Source: a virus. Taken from it: a stretch of 42,976 bases of DNA. The stretch lies in the IMG/VR virus record IMGVR_UViG_3300023180_000124, positions 1 to 42,976 of that record, one strand, 5' to 3'. Shown in pieces: positions 8,080-15,984 of the stretch. Every line of letters begins with the position of its first letter. Position 1 is the stretch's first letter. A program made the position numbers and the translations under genes. The notes beneath the pieces are model-generated. The model searched no databases. It was not told where the DNA came from and saw only the letters and a program-made list of their open reading frames with translations.

Positions 8080-8639
8080 CGTAAATTAAATGACAAAGAT
8101 ATCCTGTCGGAAAAGGATAGGTTAGCTTTCACATGATGCATCACCCACGCTGGGAAGATAATCAAGCGATTTGGTATCGGTGTATACTCATACTCAGCAT
8201 TACTATATCTAGTCATGTTTGGAGCAATGGTTCCCAAAGCGAAGTCATTGGACCCTCTAGTAAAACATAGATTGCCAGCGTTCTCATCTGCTTTCACATA
8301 GAAGACACCAGACAGTTTACATTCTGGATGTACATGAACTTGATTGTATGAAAGTCTGGGATTGATATTGACCCATAGATTAACAATACTATCAGCAGGT
8401 TCTGGTATACCTAACTCATTGGAAGCCACCGCTGCCATCTTAGCAATTGCTTCGACTAAAGGTTTAAGTGGTGTTCTATCAAACTCTTTGTAGTCATTTG
8501 ATTGCCACCCACCAACGTTAGATACCAGTCTACCTTCATCCTTTTCTTTCTCAAGATAAGCCCAATACATGATGCTATCAAGATCAAGTTTTAGGTCAGT
8601 TCCCCATATGGGAGTGGGGAAGATTTCATCTAGGAACAT
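8076..8639 (-). CDS. 2OG-Fe(II) oxygenase, Oxy_5 / TIGR02466 type
   Basis: A 187-residue protein with the signature of the 2OG-FeII_Oxy_5 family: an N-terminal LFPTP-like start (EIFPTPIWGTDL), the HxH block at residues 102-104 followed by LSGVFYV, and a C-terminal IFPAWVMHHVKAN with His168/His169 and Arg179. This family is common in marine phages and bacteria, but its substrate is unknown. The length fits the family. It is a paralogue of the 201-residue gene two places upstream (9401-10006), with the order HxH, SGV[F/Y]Y and FP[A/S]WV conserved. It overlaps the gene before by 14 nt and the gene after by 4 nt. Confidence 0.85.
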   Translation of the reverse strand: MFLDEIFPTPIWGTDLKLDLDSIMYWAYLEKEKDEGRLVSNVGGWQSNDYKEFDRTPLKPLVEAIAKMAAVASNELGIPEPADSIVNLWVNINPRLSYNQVHVHPECKLSGVFYVKADENAGNLCFTRGSNDFALGTIAPNMTRYSNAEYEYTPIPNRLIIFPAWVMHHVKANLSFSDRISLSFNLR

Positions 8640-9408
8640 TTCGTAAAGGCGTATACTTAAATCCGAAGCAATGACTCCATCTCCATTCTACACTCTCTGG
8701 AATCCAAGGAGCGTGAATGGTGTTCGCATTGTACAGTGTCATAGTTCCGTACTCTGCTGCGGCGAAACCTGTCTTAATGAAACCCCAATGCCGTTGCTTG
8801 TCTGAATCGAAGTTGATCCATCCGTCGTCGTGATTGGTACCGTCTCCGTGCCAACTATGCCACTCTTTATACCTGTGGTGACTTGGATCGATTTGGAAAT
8901 CGTACCGTCCCTCATCAATCGTTCCTTTATACTTAAAGAAGTTGGTTCCTGTTTCATTTTCTTCGTGGTGAGAAAGCCAGAGGTTAGCAATGAATCCTTC
9001 ATCAGTGCCAAAGTCTCTATGTGGCATCTGCCAGCAACCTACAGGACGGCACCTATCTTTAACATAGATGTTCCCCCACTCAGAGAATCTCTCATCATGT
9101 AGCCCCACATCAACTGATTGCTTGAAGTGGTTGACCATTATGAAATGTCGGATCTGTTCTGCGATGGGGGAAAATATCCAATGAGATATCGACGTTTGCG
9201 CGAAAGGGTTTGGATCGCTCGCACTACCAGCATTGTTGTAGTCTTCTATCGGATAGCACTTGAGCACCTCAACGAATTCATCGAGGTCATAAAACATATC
9301 ACGAATACGCCAGTATTGCCCATGGAACGTAAAGTTCCATTCATCAAATGGTTTGATGAACTTGGCTTTATGTTTGGGAACAGGAAGAATCTTAAAGTCT
9401 TCAATCAT
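8626..9408 (-). CDS. Putative 2OG/Fe(II) oxygenase, divergent
   Basis: A 260-residue protein with a plausible iron site: His130-x-Asp132 (QMPHRDFGTDEGFIANLWL) and His232 in LYNANTIHAPWIP, with Arg243 about eleven residues later as a 2-oxoglutarate ligand candidate. It is the longest and most aromatic of the six oxygenases, with an extra His/Trp-rich section at about residues 176-208 (HHRYKEWHSWHGDGTNHDDG) between the two halves of the site. I do not recognise a named family beyond the superfamily fold. The insert could form a substrate lid or a second metal site, which is speculative. Overlaps are 8 nt upstream and 14 nt downstream. Confidence 0.7.
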   Translation of the reverse strand: MIEDFKILPVPKHKAKFIKPFDEWNFTFHGQYWRIRDMFYDLDEFVEVLKCYPIEDYNNAGSASDPNPFAQTSISHWIFSPIAEQIRHFIMVNHFKQSVDVGLHDERFSEWGNIYVKDRCRPVGCWQMPHRDFGTDEGFIANLWLSHHEENETGTNFFKYKGTIDEGRYDFQIDPSHHRYKEWHSWHGDGTNHDDGWINFDSDKQRHWGFIKTGFAAAEYGTMTLYNANTIHAPWIPESVEWRWSHCFGFKYTPLRNVPR

Positions 9409-10006
9409 AACCTAGGTAATTAAATGATATAGCGATTCTCTGAGAAGCATTGCTAGGTGGTACTCTATGCCTTACCCAAGATGGGAAAAGAATAAAATCG
9501 TACTGCTCTGCGGTCACTTCAGTAGATATAGTATCTATACCTGCCATGTGTTCGTACGGTGTCATCCTTAGAATGTAATCATTGGGATTACAAAATCGAA
9601 TGTTAGCAGAACCCTTAGGTTTCTTAAAATAATAGACTCCAGATACTTGGCATCTACCATTCCAACCATCTCTATGACTGTGCTCTGCTGTGCTGTCATT
9701 AGAGAAATGTTTGTTTGCCCAAGAGTGCTGACACTCAACGTAAGCCATCTTCCTGTAACCTAGGATATTGACCCAGTAGTCTCGGACAGCATAATCAATC
9801 CTTTCCCAGAACCATTTCAATTCGGGAATCTCATGAAGGTTCATACCATTAGGTGCGGTAGACAAACCAGTCTCACCAGCAAAGTCACCCAACTTAGAAT
9901 CCAAAAACATCCTAGTAAGGATATCATCAAAGTCGGCTTCTTGATATTCGGTGGGGCAAAGATGCCCCTTGAATACTGGAACCGAGAACAAAGGGTGGAT
10001 GGTCAT
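9401..10006 (-). CDS. 2OG-Fe(II) oxygenase, Oxy_5 / TIGR02466 type
   Basis: A 201-residue protein starting MTIHPLFSVPVFKGHL, with an iron-binding candidate cluster AEHSHRDG (His109, His111, Asp113) before CQVSGVYYF, and FILFPSWVRHRVPP with His170 and Arg180. This is the same architecture as the 187-residue gene at 8076-8639. I chose the ATG at 10006 rather than the TTG two codons upstream, because it gives a clean ATGA overlap with the upstream DUF6065-like gene. It is the first oxygenase after the halogenase/DUF6065-like group and overlaps the next gene by 8 nt. The substrate is unknown. Confidence 0.85.
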   Translation of the reverse strand: MTIHPLFSVPVFKGHLCPTEYQEADFDDILTRMFLDSKLGDFAGETGLSTAPNGMNLHEIPELKWFWERIDYAVRDYWVNILGYRKMAYVECQHSWANKHFSNDSTAEHSHRDGWNGRCQVSGVYYFKKPKGSANIRFCNPNDYILRMTPYEHMAGIDTISTEVTAEQYDFILFPSWVRHRVPPSNASQRIAISFNYLGYD

Positions 10007-10800
10007 TTCCAATACTTTCTCAAGATTTTATTAGTCTTCAGTTGACGTTTAGTGACGTTAACGTTTTCCTGAAATTCATTATAAGCAGTAAATTGAAACT
10101 CGTTCTCTAGAACAAAATCTTCTGGAGTAGCAACGTCAATGGATACATCCAAGTTTTCTAGGAGTTTGCGGGAAATAGGAACGTAGCAAGCAAGAGGAGT
10201 CCCTGCCTTAACTACTTCATCACCTTCCTTCACGTGCCACCAGAGTTGGACATTGACTTCATAAGCCGAGCGTGGATCAAGGATACCAGAAATAGCGCTG
10301 AATCTAGATTCATTTACAAACGGGACCTTAGTCTGAAGGAACACAATGTCATCATCTGCTTGTACTCTCCAACATGTATTGACTTTGATGACTTGATCAA
10401 TAACGTTATCTTTGGAAGAGTCCATCAACCACTTGGCGGTATCACTATCGTGGAGGACCACATAGTCAGAACCAGGAGGACTGAATGGAGTAGTAGTGAA
10501 AAGAATAGTATGCCCATCCCCATTGGTATGGACCTTAAAGTCAGCTGGAGCACGAACAACGTACCCAGTCCGCATCACCGAGTTAATTGCTGGACACTTA
10601 CCAATACTATGGGGTTGGTTGAATGGGATGGCATTCATGATGTTAGCCATAGGGCATTTGGTTTGCCGTTCCCTATAGTCTTCCTTCTCACTCTTAATCC
10701 AATCCCGATCCAGTTCTTCAGATCTAATCACAGGGTACAGAGTATGCGCCCCAGGAATCAGACTAAAAAATCTAGCACGCGGTTTTTTGGGTTTCTTCAT
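10003..10800 (-). CDS. DUF6065-like protein of unknown function
   Basis: A 265-residue protein. The N-terminal FFSLIPGAHTLYPVIRSEELDRDWI, followed by a CPMANIMNA segment, resembles DUF6065 proteins, which in bacteria tend to occur beside flavin-dependent halogenases; I make this call from memory of the pattern, without a search. The length also fits. The ATG at 10800 places the conserved part at the N-terminus and has a GGGG stretch just upstream. Other possible starts are ATGs at 10809 and 10833 and a TTG at 10854, all inside the halogenase gene. The overlap with the halogenase is about 29 nt and with the following oxygenase 4 nt. There is no catalytic motif I can identify. Confidence 0.65.
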   Translation of the reverse strand: MKKPKKPRARFFSLIPGAHTLYPVIRSEELDRDWIKSEKEDYRERQTKCPMANIMNAIPFNQPHSIGKCPAINSVMRTGYVVRAPADFKVHTNGDGHTILFTTTPFSPPGSDYVVLHDSDTAKWLMDSSKDNVIDQVIKVNTCWRVQADDDIVFLQTKVPFVNESRFSAISGILDPRSAYEVNVQLWWHVKEGDEVVKAGTPLACYVPISRKLLENLDVSIDVATPEDFVLENEFQFTAYNEFQENVNVTKRQLKTNKILRKYWK

Positions 10801-12334
10801 CAACCCCATAAATGTTTTGAACAAGGTAATCATAATGACTTGGGAGTTTAGCAACGTGCCTTTCTAGACTAATCTTATACTTTTCAAATTGTCTAGCCGT
10901 AGATTCCATTTCTTCTTGTGGATACTCTCTACGATTTCTAGTGTGGAGACTATCAGTAACAGTCAAAGGATGGTATCCAAGACCAGCAGCAATATAAACC
11001 AATCCTCCAAGGTCTTTAGGAGCATTTGCGATATTGAAGTTATGTATGAACTCTTGATAAAGTCTAGGTGACCTTACCACTTTATCATACATCTCCTCAT
11101 ATGTCAGTGGACTACGCTCAGTGTAATATCTCCAGTAAGGAGTGTCATCTCTAGGTGACAGATAATAATGCATGTACACGAACTCTTTCATTGCTTCGAG
11201 TTCGTATGAGACCGCATGGTTAAAACCATCAATATCCAACTGAGTGATCTTACCGTTCCTTCTTTCAAAGGTATCGATCAATCGAAGAATGTTCTCGTGT
11301 GTAGTAAAGAGACCTGTAGATTCTAGTGGCTCTAGGAAACCATAGGATAGTCCAATACCAATAACATTCTTACACCACCCATACTTGTGCTTACCGTGGC
11401 GGAACTTAATGTGTTTGACTTCTCCATCCCACTTGACATGATCACGGAACTCCTTCTCTGCCTGTTCTTGGGAACAGAACTTAGAGGAATAAACATAGCC
11501 AGTTCCGATACGATCCCAGGTAGGAATAGTCCATACCCATCCATTGCCTAGAGCATACCCATCTGTCGTGTTGCTCATCTGCTCCCTACGATTAGTGTAA
11601 GGAACCCTTGCTGCGACAGCAGAGTCATTAGGAAGATCATCTTCAAAGGAGATGAAGGGAACTCCCATATATCCCTCTAGGATTGCTGACTTGAATCCAG
11701 TACAGTCAATAAAATAATCGGCATGATACTGGTGCCCCTCGTCATCGAGCAGGTACGCAATCTCACCCTTATGATTAAGTGAGGCACCACTGATGTCACC
11801 ATAATAGTGAGTCACATTCTGGCAAAGGTTCTTACGCAACCATTGCCCAAACTGATCAGCATCAAAGTGGTAAGCCGCATTCCATTGTTTGCTGAAGTTT
11901 GGAATGTATTGATCCTGATCACACATCTTATTAGCAGAAGCCAGATATGAGATTGGATTATAAAACTCAGCAAACGATGTGTCTGGAAATTGTTCTGGGA
12001 AGAAGTTATGAAGGTGATACCAATCTAAAAATCCACCACGAGAGAAATCAAAGTCACCAAAAGGATACTGAAAGACATCTCCTTCATTCTTCCAGTTACT
12101 AAATTGGATTGATACTTTATAGGTCGCCTTACAGGAAGGCATCCAGTCTTTATCCTCAATACCTAGACAATCTAAGTACCGATTAAAATGCCCTAGGGTA
12201 GACTCACCTACACCTAGAGGCTTAGAGTATTGACTTTCAACCAGGGTGATATCCCACTGGGGAAACCTTTTAGATAAAGCAGCGGCAGTCATCCATCCAG
12301 AACTACCACCGCCAACAATACAAATCTTACGCAT
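10772..12334 (-). CDS. Flavin-dependent halogenase (tryptophan halogenase family), copy B
   Basis: A 520-residue protein of the PF04820 family. It has an N-terminal Rossmann FAD motif GGGSSG (residues 8-13), GVGEST (41-46), and the catalytic lysine at about Lys73 in CKATYKVSIQF, the position of PrnA Lys79. The diagnostic GWVWTIP motif is near residue 264, and GFLEPLEST near 333-341 carries the glutamate equivalent to PrnA Glu346. These enzymes use FADH2, O2 and halide to form hypohalous acid that reacts via the lysine. The length matches the family. I chose the ATG at 12334 (MRKICIVGGG); an upstream extension would encode residues overlapping the other halogenase and unlike the family. It overlaps copy A by 8 nt. 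Cyanophage homologues include VirX1, described as an iodinating enzyme. The substrate here is unknown. Confidence 0.93.
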   Translation of the reverse strand: MRKICIVGGGSSGWMTAAALSKRFPQWDITLVESQYSKPLGVGESTLGHFNRYLDCLGIEDKDWMPSCKATYKVSIQFSNWKNEGDVFQYPFGDFDFSRGGFLDWYHLHNFFPEQFPDTSFAEFYNPISYLASANKMCDQDQYIPNFSKQWNAAYHFDADQFGQWLRKNLCQNVTHYYGDISGASLNHKGEIAYLLDDEGHQYHADYFIDCTGFKSAILEGYMGVPFISFEDDLPNDSAVAARVPYTNRREQMSNTTDGYALGNGWVWTIPTWDRIGTGYVYSSKFCSQEQAEKEFRDHVKWDGEVKHIKFRHGKHKYGWCKNVIGIGLSYGFLEPLESTGLFTTHENILRLIDTFERRNGKITQLDIDGFNHAVSYELEAMKEFVYMHYYLSPRDDTPYWRYYTERSPLTYEEMYDKVVRSPRLYQEFIHNFNIANAPKDLGGLVYIAAGLGYHPLTVTDSLHTRNRREYPQEEMESTARQFEKYKISLERHVAKLPSHYDYLVQNIYGVDEETQKTAC

Positions 12335-13895
12335 GGATATAGTGAGGAACATCAACACCAGAGACACGTTCGTAATAGAACTCTTCTGGCGTGGGGAATT
12401 CATCGATCTCCCGTACCGTATCGGGGTGGAGCTCGTACCCAGATTCTAGCGTCCTCCACTGACTTAAGTCAAGGCTATGCCGCCTTTCCATATAATCAGC
12501 GTGCCATGAAGTCACTGGATGCTGGTTAAATCCAGCAGCAAGATATGCGTTACCTTCAAGGTTACTCATATTCCAGATGCTCATATCATGCATGTCCAGG
12601 AAGATCTGGTTCTGAGGATAGACTCGATACTCATCCTGAACGTGAGCACTAAGATAATCAATATCCTGAGTGATGTACTTCCAGTAGGGAGTATCTTCCC
12701 TGGTGGATAGCATGAAGTGATTGCCCACAAAGTAAGCAAAGTTCTGGAAGTTCTGACGGCAACGACGATTGAACTGATCCTTGATCATCGTGTTCACCTT
12801 GCCATTATGTGCTGACAAAGCATCACACAAATACATGGCGAAGTTGTGAGCACTCATGAGTCCATTGGATTCTAGTGGCTCAATGAAACCAGCAGAGAGT
12901 CCAATACCAACAACGTTCTTGTTCCAGATCTTCTTGGAGACGCCGTTCTTCCACTCAATCAAACGGAAGTCACTGATCTGACGATCCTCAAATCCCTCGC
13001 CTAGGTGCGCCTTGAACTCTTCCAGAGCATCCTCATCCGAGATGAACTTGCTGCTGAAGTTGTATCCAGTGCCGTAGCGAGTGCTGAGGGGAACATGCCA
13101 GACCCAGCCATTACCCAGTGCGGTACACAGAGTATGGTTGAGCATCTCTGTCTTCTTGTCCTTATACTTGAGGCGAACTGCCCAGGCACGATCATTGATC
13201 AGGAAGGGGAATTCATCCCACTCCGTACCCAGGGTCTCACCCAAAAGCAGAGACTTAAATCCAGTACAGTCAATGAACAGATCAGCGCTGTAGAAAGTAT
13301 CACCAACGTAGACTCGCTTGATACCAGTCTCGTCGTGATCAATCTCAGTGACAGTGCCCTGTACATGCTTGACGCCACGGGGAACACAGAACTCACGACG
13401 CAGATACTCAGCAAACTTCTGAGCATCCATATGATACCCAGCATTGTCTAGATAGCTGAAGTAATCAACGTCCCGAGGAACGACCTTGTTATCTTCGATA
13501 ATCTTCCAATAAGGAACCATCCACTCGCAGAAGGACTTATCTGGATTACCGTTAGTAGCACGGTAATGAAGGAACCAGTCCAGAAGTCCAACCTTTGCGT
13601 TGGGTGGCTCTTTACCAGGGAAGAATGGATAGTGGAAATCACCATACTCGCTGAAGTTCTTAAACTTCACGCTGTACTTATAAGTGGCTTCGCACTCATC
13701 CATCCAGACATCAGAGAGACACATCTCTCTAGTCCAGTCCCTAAAAAATTGGGTAGTCGATTCTCCGACACCAATCGTAGGAATGTCTGGTGACTCGATT
13801 AGAGTAATTTGCTTTTCAGGAAAAAATCTAATCAAAGAAGCGGCGGCAATCCATCCAGCGGTGCCGCCACCAACAATACAAATTTTATCAATCAT
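12327..13895 (-). CDS. Flavin-dependent halogenase (tryptophan halogenase family), copy A
   Basis: A 522-residue protein, collinear with copy B but clearly diverged. FAD-binding GGGTAG lies at residues 9-14, GVGEST at 42-47, and the catalytic lysine is about Lys73 in CEATYKYSVKF. The signature reads GWVWHVP near residue 259 (usual GWxWxIP, so Ile to Val), and the EPLES block ends in Asn instead of Thr (EPLESN). These changes keep the catalytic residues but alter the motif next to the halide site, which may mean a different substrate or halide preference (inference). It is first in the enzyme block, 17 nt after the 171-residue gene. No flavin reductase is encoded in the window, so FADH2 would have to come from the host or from elsewhere in the phage genome. 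Confidence 0.92.
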   Translation of the reverse strand: MIDKICIVGGGTAGWIAAASLIRFFPEKQITLIESPDIPTIGVGESTTQFFRDWTREMCLSDVWMDECEATYKYSVKFKNFSEYGDFHYPFFPGKEPPNAKVGLLDWFLHYRATNGNPDKSFCEWMVPYWKIIEDNKVVPRDVDYFSYLDNAGYHMDAQKFAEYLRREFCVPRGVKHVQGTVTEIDHDETGIKRVYVGDTFYSADLFIDCTGFKSLLLGETLGTEWDEFPFLINDRAWAVRLKYKDKKTEMLNHTLCTALGNGWVWHVPLSTRYGTGYNFSSKFISDEDALEEFKAHLGEGFEDRQISDFRLIEWKNGVSKKIWNKNVVGIGLSAGFIEPLESNGLMSAHNFAMYLCDALSAHNGKVNTMIKDQFNRRCRQNFQNFAYFVGNHFMLSTREDTPYWKYITQDIDYLSAHVQDEYRVYPQNQIFLDMHDMSIWNMSNLEGNAYLAAGFNQHPVTSWHADYMERRHSLDLSQWRTLESGYELHPDTVREIDEFPTPEEFYYERVSGVDVPHYIHA

Positions 13896-13912
13896 AATCT
13901 AGATGGATATCC

Positions 13913-14428
13913 TCAGGAGATTCTAACAGGTTTACCAGTTACGGGATCAGGACCCCAGCCCTCTTCATAAACTGTCCCATTCTTAAAGGTCGTAACTTTC
14001 TGACGCTTCTCTGCGGGAAGAGATTCCCAAGCAGGAGCATCCTCGGTACCCATTTCAAACTCTCTCTTATCAGCGTAGAAAGCAGGATCGGCATCAGCAA
14101 TAGACTGGGTAGGCTCTGCTGCTTTGATCGAGGCAATATGATCTTTCCAGGTAGTCGTTCCGTTGACCTGATCCCAGTACATCATATCCAGCTGCTCTTC
14201 GATCGAGCCATATGCGACCTTACGCTTCATATCCTGGTTACGTTCCAGGCGAAGATCTCCAGAGAAAAACTCTCCGTTATAAAGGACCCAAGTATTATCC
14301 ACGTTGTCATCATCACAAATGACCCAGCGGATATGAGAATCGGGACCTTGATATACTTCAAATTCATCACCAACATCTCTGATGTCAGTAATAAATCCTC
14401 TGTAATCTACAAGACAACTTTTAGCCAT
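13913..14428 (-). CDS. Small conserved phage protein, possible tail/fibre assembly factor
   Basis: A 171-residue acidic protein starting MAKSCLVDYRGFITDIRDVG. The C-terminal half has AYGSIEEQLDMMYWDQVNG followed by HIASIKAAEP. This resembles the YPSIxxQLDxLYxD...IxxVKAxYP motif found in many small phage proteins near tail-fibre genes, some annotated as tail assembly or XkdW-like. The very C-terminus (TVYEEGWGPDPVTGKPVRIS) is unlike that motif. Its position directly after three adhesin genes fits an assembly role, but this is inference. A CTAAATAG element 23 nt upstream could be a variant late promoter for this gene and for the enzyme block behind it. Confidence 0.75.
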   Translation of the reverse strand: MAKSCLVDYRGFITDIRDVGDEFEVYQGPDSHIRWVICDDDNVDNTWVLYNGEFFSGDLRLERNQDMKRKVAYGSIEEQLDMMYWDQVNGTTTWKDHIASIKAAEPTQSIADADPAFYADKREFEMGTEDAPAWESLPAEKRQKVTTFKNGTVYEEGWGPDPVTGKPVRIS

Positions 14429-14450
14429 TTTACTTTAGATTCCTTGGTAA

Positions 14451-14458
14451 CTATTTAG
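14451..14458 (-). promoter_or_regulatory. Candidate late promoter, variant CTAAATAG
   Basis: The minus strand reads CTAAATAG in the 32-nt gap between the last glycine-rich gene and the 171-residue gene. It keeps the TAAATA core of the T4 late promoter but lacks the first two bases of the consensus. It is the only late-promoter-like element I found between 16796 and 5473 in an intergenic position, so it may drive the whole halogenase/oxygenase block. Confidence 0.4.
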
Positions 14459-14460
14459 AA

Positions 14461-15216
14461 TTAAACGAACTCCATAACAATAACGCAGCCCTTCATGCCA
14501 TTGGCACCTTGATAAGAACGCTGATAACCAGCTGTTCCACCAGCACCATAAGCAGCACGTAGTTGGTTAGATCGAGTACCTTGTACCCAGTTACCATGAG
14601 CGCTCATGGTACCGCAACCAAAGAAAGAACTGCCACCATGACCCATGTAGTTCATGTGACCAATTCCACCACCACCATAGATGTTTAGATTGCCACCAGA
14701 GCCCAAACCACCAAGACCACCGCAATGTTGGAAAGACTGGTTAGCACCAAGACCGCCCGACGCAGAAAGGTAGTTTCCGAACGAGGATGTCTGACCGCCT
14801 CCACCATTACCAGAATAATAAGTGCCGCTCTGAGAGCCATTGCCCACAGTAACAGTAACAGACGAGATTCCACGGACATCGATTACCTCTTCGGAATAGC
14901 CGCCTGCGCCGCCCGATTCGGAATGCCCTGATCCACCACCGCCACCACCTACGACACGAACCAAGACACGGTTGATGCCTGCTGGTCTAGTCCAAGTAGA
15001 ACTATTATAAAAAGTCTGAATACTAGAGGGACCGATATTTTTATACGACGCAGAAGTTCCGTCACTGACAAGAAACTTACCAGCGTTACCTTCTGGTGGG
15101 GGTGGAATAGAGTTCTTGTTCAGAGTAGTTCCACCGAGGGACAGGTTGTATCCATCGGGGATAAGAATAGTAGTTCCCGACGCAGCGTCGAGTTCATTGA
15201 TACGAATATTAGACAT
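14461..15216 (-). CDS. Glycine-rich adhesin-like protein, copy 3
   Basis: A 251-residue protein. The N-terminal 60 residues (MSNIRINELDAASGTTILIP, then LGGTTLNKNS) form an attachment-like module shared by all three copies. A strand WTRPAGINRVLVRVVGGGGG leads into a long Gly-rich section with GGAGGY, SSFGNYLSASGG, QSFQHCGG, a variable loop region and a hydrophobic end GCVIVMEFV. Gly-rich stretches separated by variable loops recall the polyglycine-II sandwich adhesins at T2, T6 and S16 fibre tips (gp38), where the loops bind the receptor. The comparison is by pattern only. It follows copy 2 by 3 nt. It is the most diverged of the three in its central loops (HMNYMGHGGSSFFGCG). Confidence 0.8.
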   Translation of the reverse strand: MSNIRINELDAASGTTILIPDGYNLSLGGTTLNKNSIPPPPEGNAGKFLVSDGTSASYKNIGPSSIQTFYNSSTWTRPAGINRVLVRVVGGGGGGSGHSESGGAGGYSEEVIDVRGISSVTVTVGNGSQSGTYYSGNGGGGQTSSFGNYLSASGGLGANQSFQHCGGLGGLGSGGNLNIYGGGGIGHMNYMGHGGSSFFGCGTMSAHGNWVQGTRSNQLRAAYGAGGTAGYQRSYQGANGMKGCVIVMEFV

Positions 15217-15219
15217 TGT

Positions 15220-15981
15220 TTATGCGAAGTTCCAAACTACTACAATACCTGCCATACCTCTAGCACCACGAGTAGAAGTGTGATAGCCAGGGGAACCACC
15301 ACTGCCAGGAGCAGCTCTGTATTGGTGATTGTAAGCATAGTGACCACCACGAGGGTGACCAGAAGCACCTGCTCCGCCCCAGAAAGATCCGCCACCAGGA
15401 TATCCAGCCCAATACTCGTGACCAGATCCACCACCACCATAGATGTTAAGTTGACCACCTGAGCCTACGCCAGGAAGTCCTCCACAGTGCTGGTAGTTAC
15501 GGTTGGCACCGTTACCACCAGAGGCAGACAGATAGTTGCCGAAAGAAGTAGTACCACCATTAGCAGCACCGCCAGAGTAGAAAGTACCACCCCAAGATCC
15601 AGGTTGCCCAACGGTAATAGAAACAGAAGAAATGCCAGTAACGTCGATAATTTCTTCGGCGTATCCACCAGCACCACCTGCTTCACCCACACCCGAACCA
15701 GCACCGCCAGCACCAGAAAGTCTAACAAGAATTCTCTTTACACCAGAAGGTCTACTCCAAGTTCCGTTGGATGTCCATACCTGCATCGATACGGCACCAT
15801 GTTCAGTCCATGATCTAGTAGACCCGTTACTGGTCAAGATTTTACCATTTTGACCAGCTGGAGAAGGCATGACACTAGAAGCATCCAGTGTCTTAGTGCC
15901 CAGTCGAAGACTATAACCACTTTGAATGGTTACGTTACTGCCCGACTGGGCTCTCAATTCATTGACCTTAAGAATAGACAT
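15220..15981 (-). CDS. Glycine-rich adhesin-like protein, copy 2
   Basis: A 253-residue paralogue of its neighbours. It starts MSILKVNELRAQSGSNVTIQ, then WSRPSGVKRILVRLSGAGG, GGAGGYAEEIIDVTGISS, TSFGNYLSASGG, YQHCGGLPG and the C-terminal GIVVVWNFA. The variable central loop is Trp- and His-rich (GHEYWAGYPGGGSFWGG). The junctions with copies 1 and 3 are both 3 nt long, and the 13 bases TAGACATTGTTTA recur at each (plus-strand reading), a sign of tandem duplication. The likely role is a fibre-tip receptor-binding protein, inferred from the glycine pattern and from its place right after a giant fibre gene. Confidence 0.8.
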   Translation of the reverse strand: MSILKVNELRAQSGSNVTIQSGYSLRLGTKTLDASSVMPSPAGQNGKILTSNGSTRSWTEHGAVSMQVWTSNGTWSRPSGVKRILVRLSGAGGAGSGVGEAGGAGGYAEEIIDVTGISSVSITVGQPGSWGGTFYSGGAANGGTTSFGNYLSASGGNGANRNYQHCGGLPGVGSGGQLNIYGGGGSGHEYWAGYPGGGSFWGGAGASGHPRGGHYAYNHQYRAAPGSGGSPGYHTSTRGARGMAGIVVVWNFA

Positions 15982-15984
15982 TGT

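Noticed and set aside
10801-10854. Longer N-terminus for the DUF6065-like protein (TTG at 10854 or ATG at 10833)
   Set aside because: The added residues lie inside the halogenase gene, have no ribosome-binding signal I can see and precede the conserved part. The ATG at 10800 has a G-rich stretch just before it.
12335-12403. Longer N-terminus for halogenase copy B from 12403
   Set aside because: The extra 23 residues would overlap copy A by 77 nt, do not resemble the family, and the FAD-binding start MRKICIVGGG at 12334 fits exactly.
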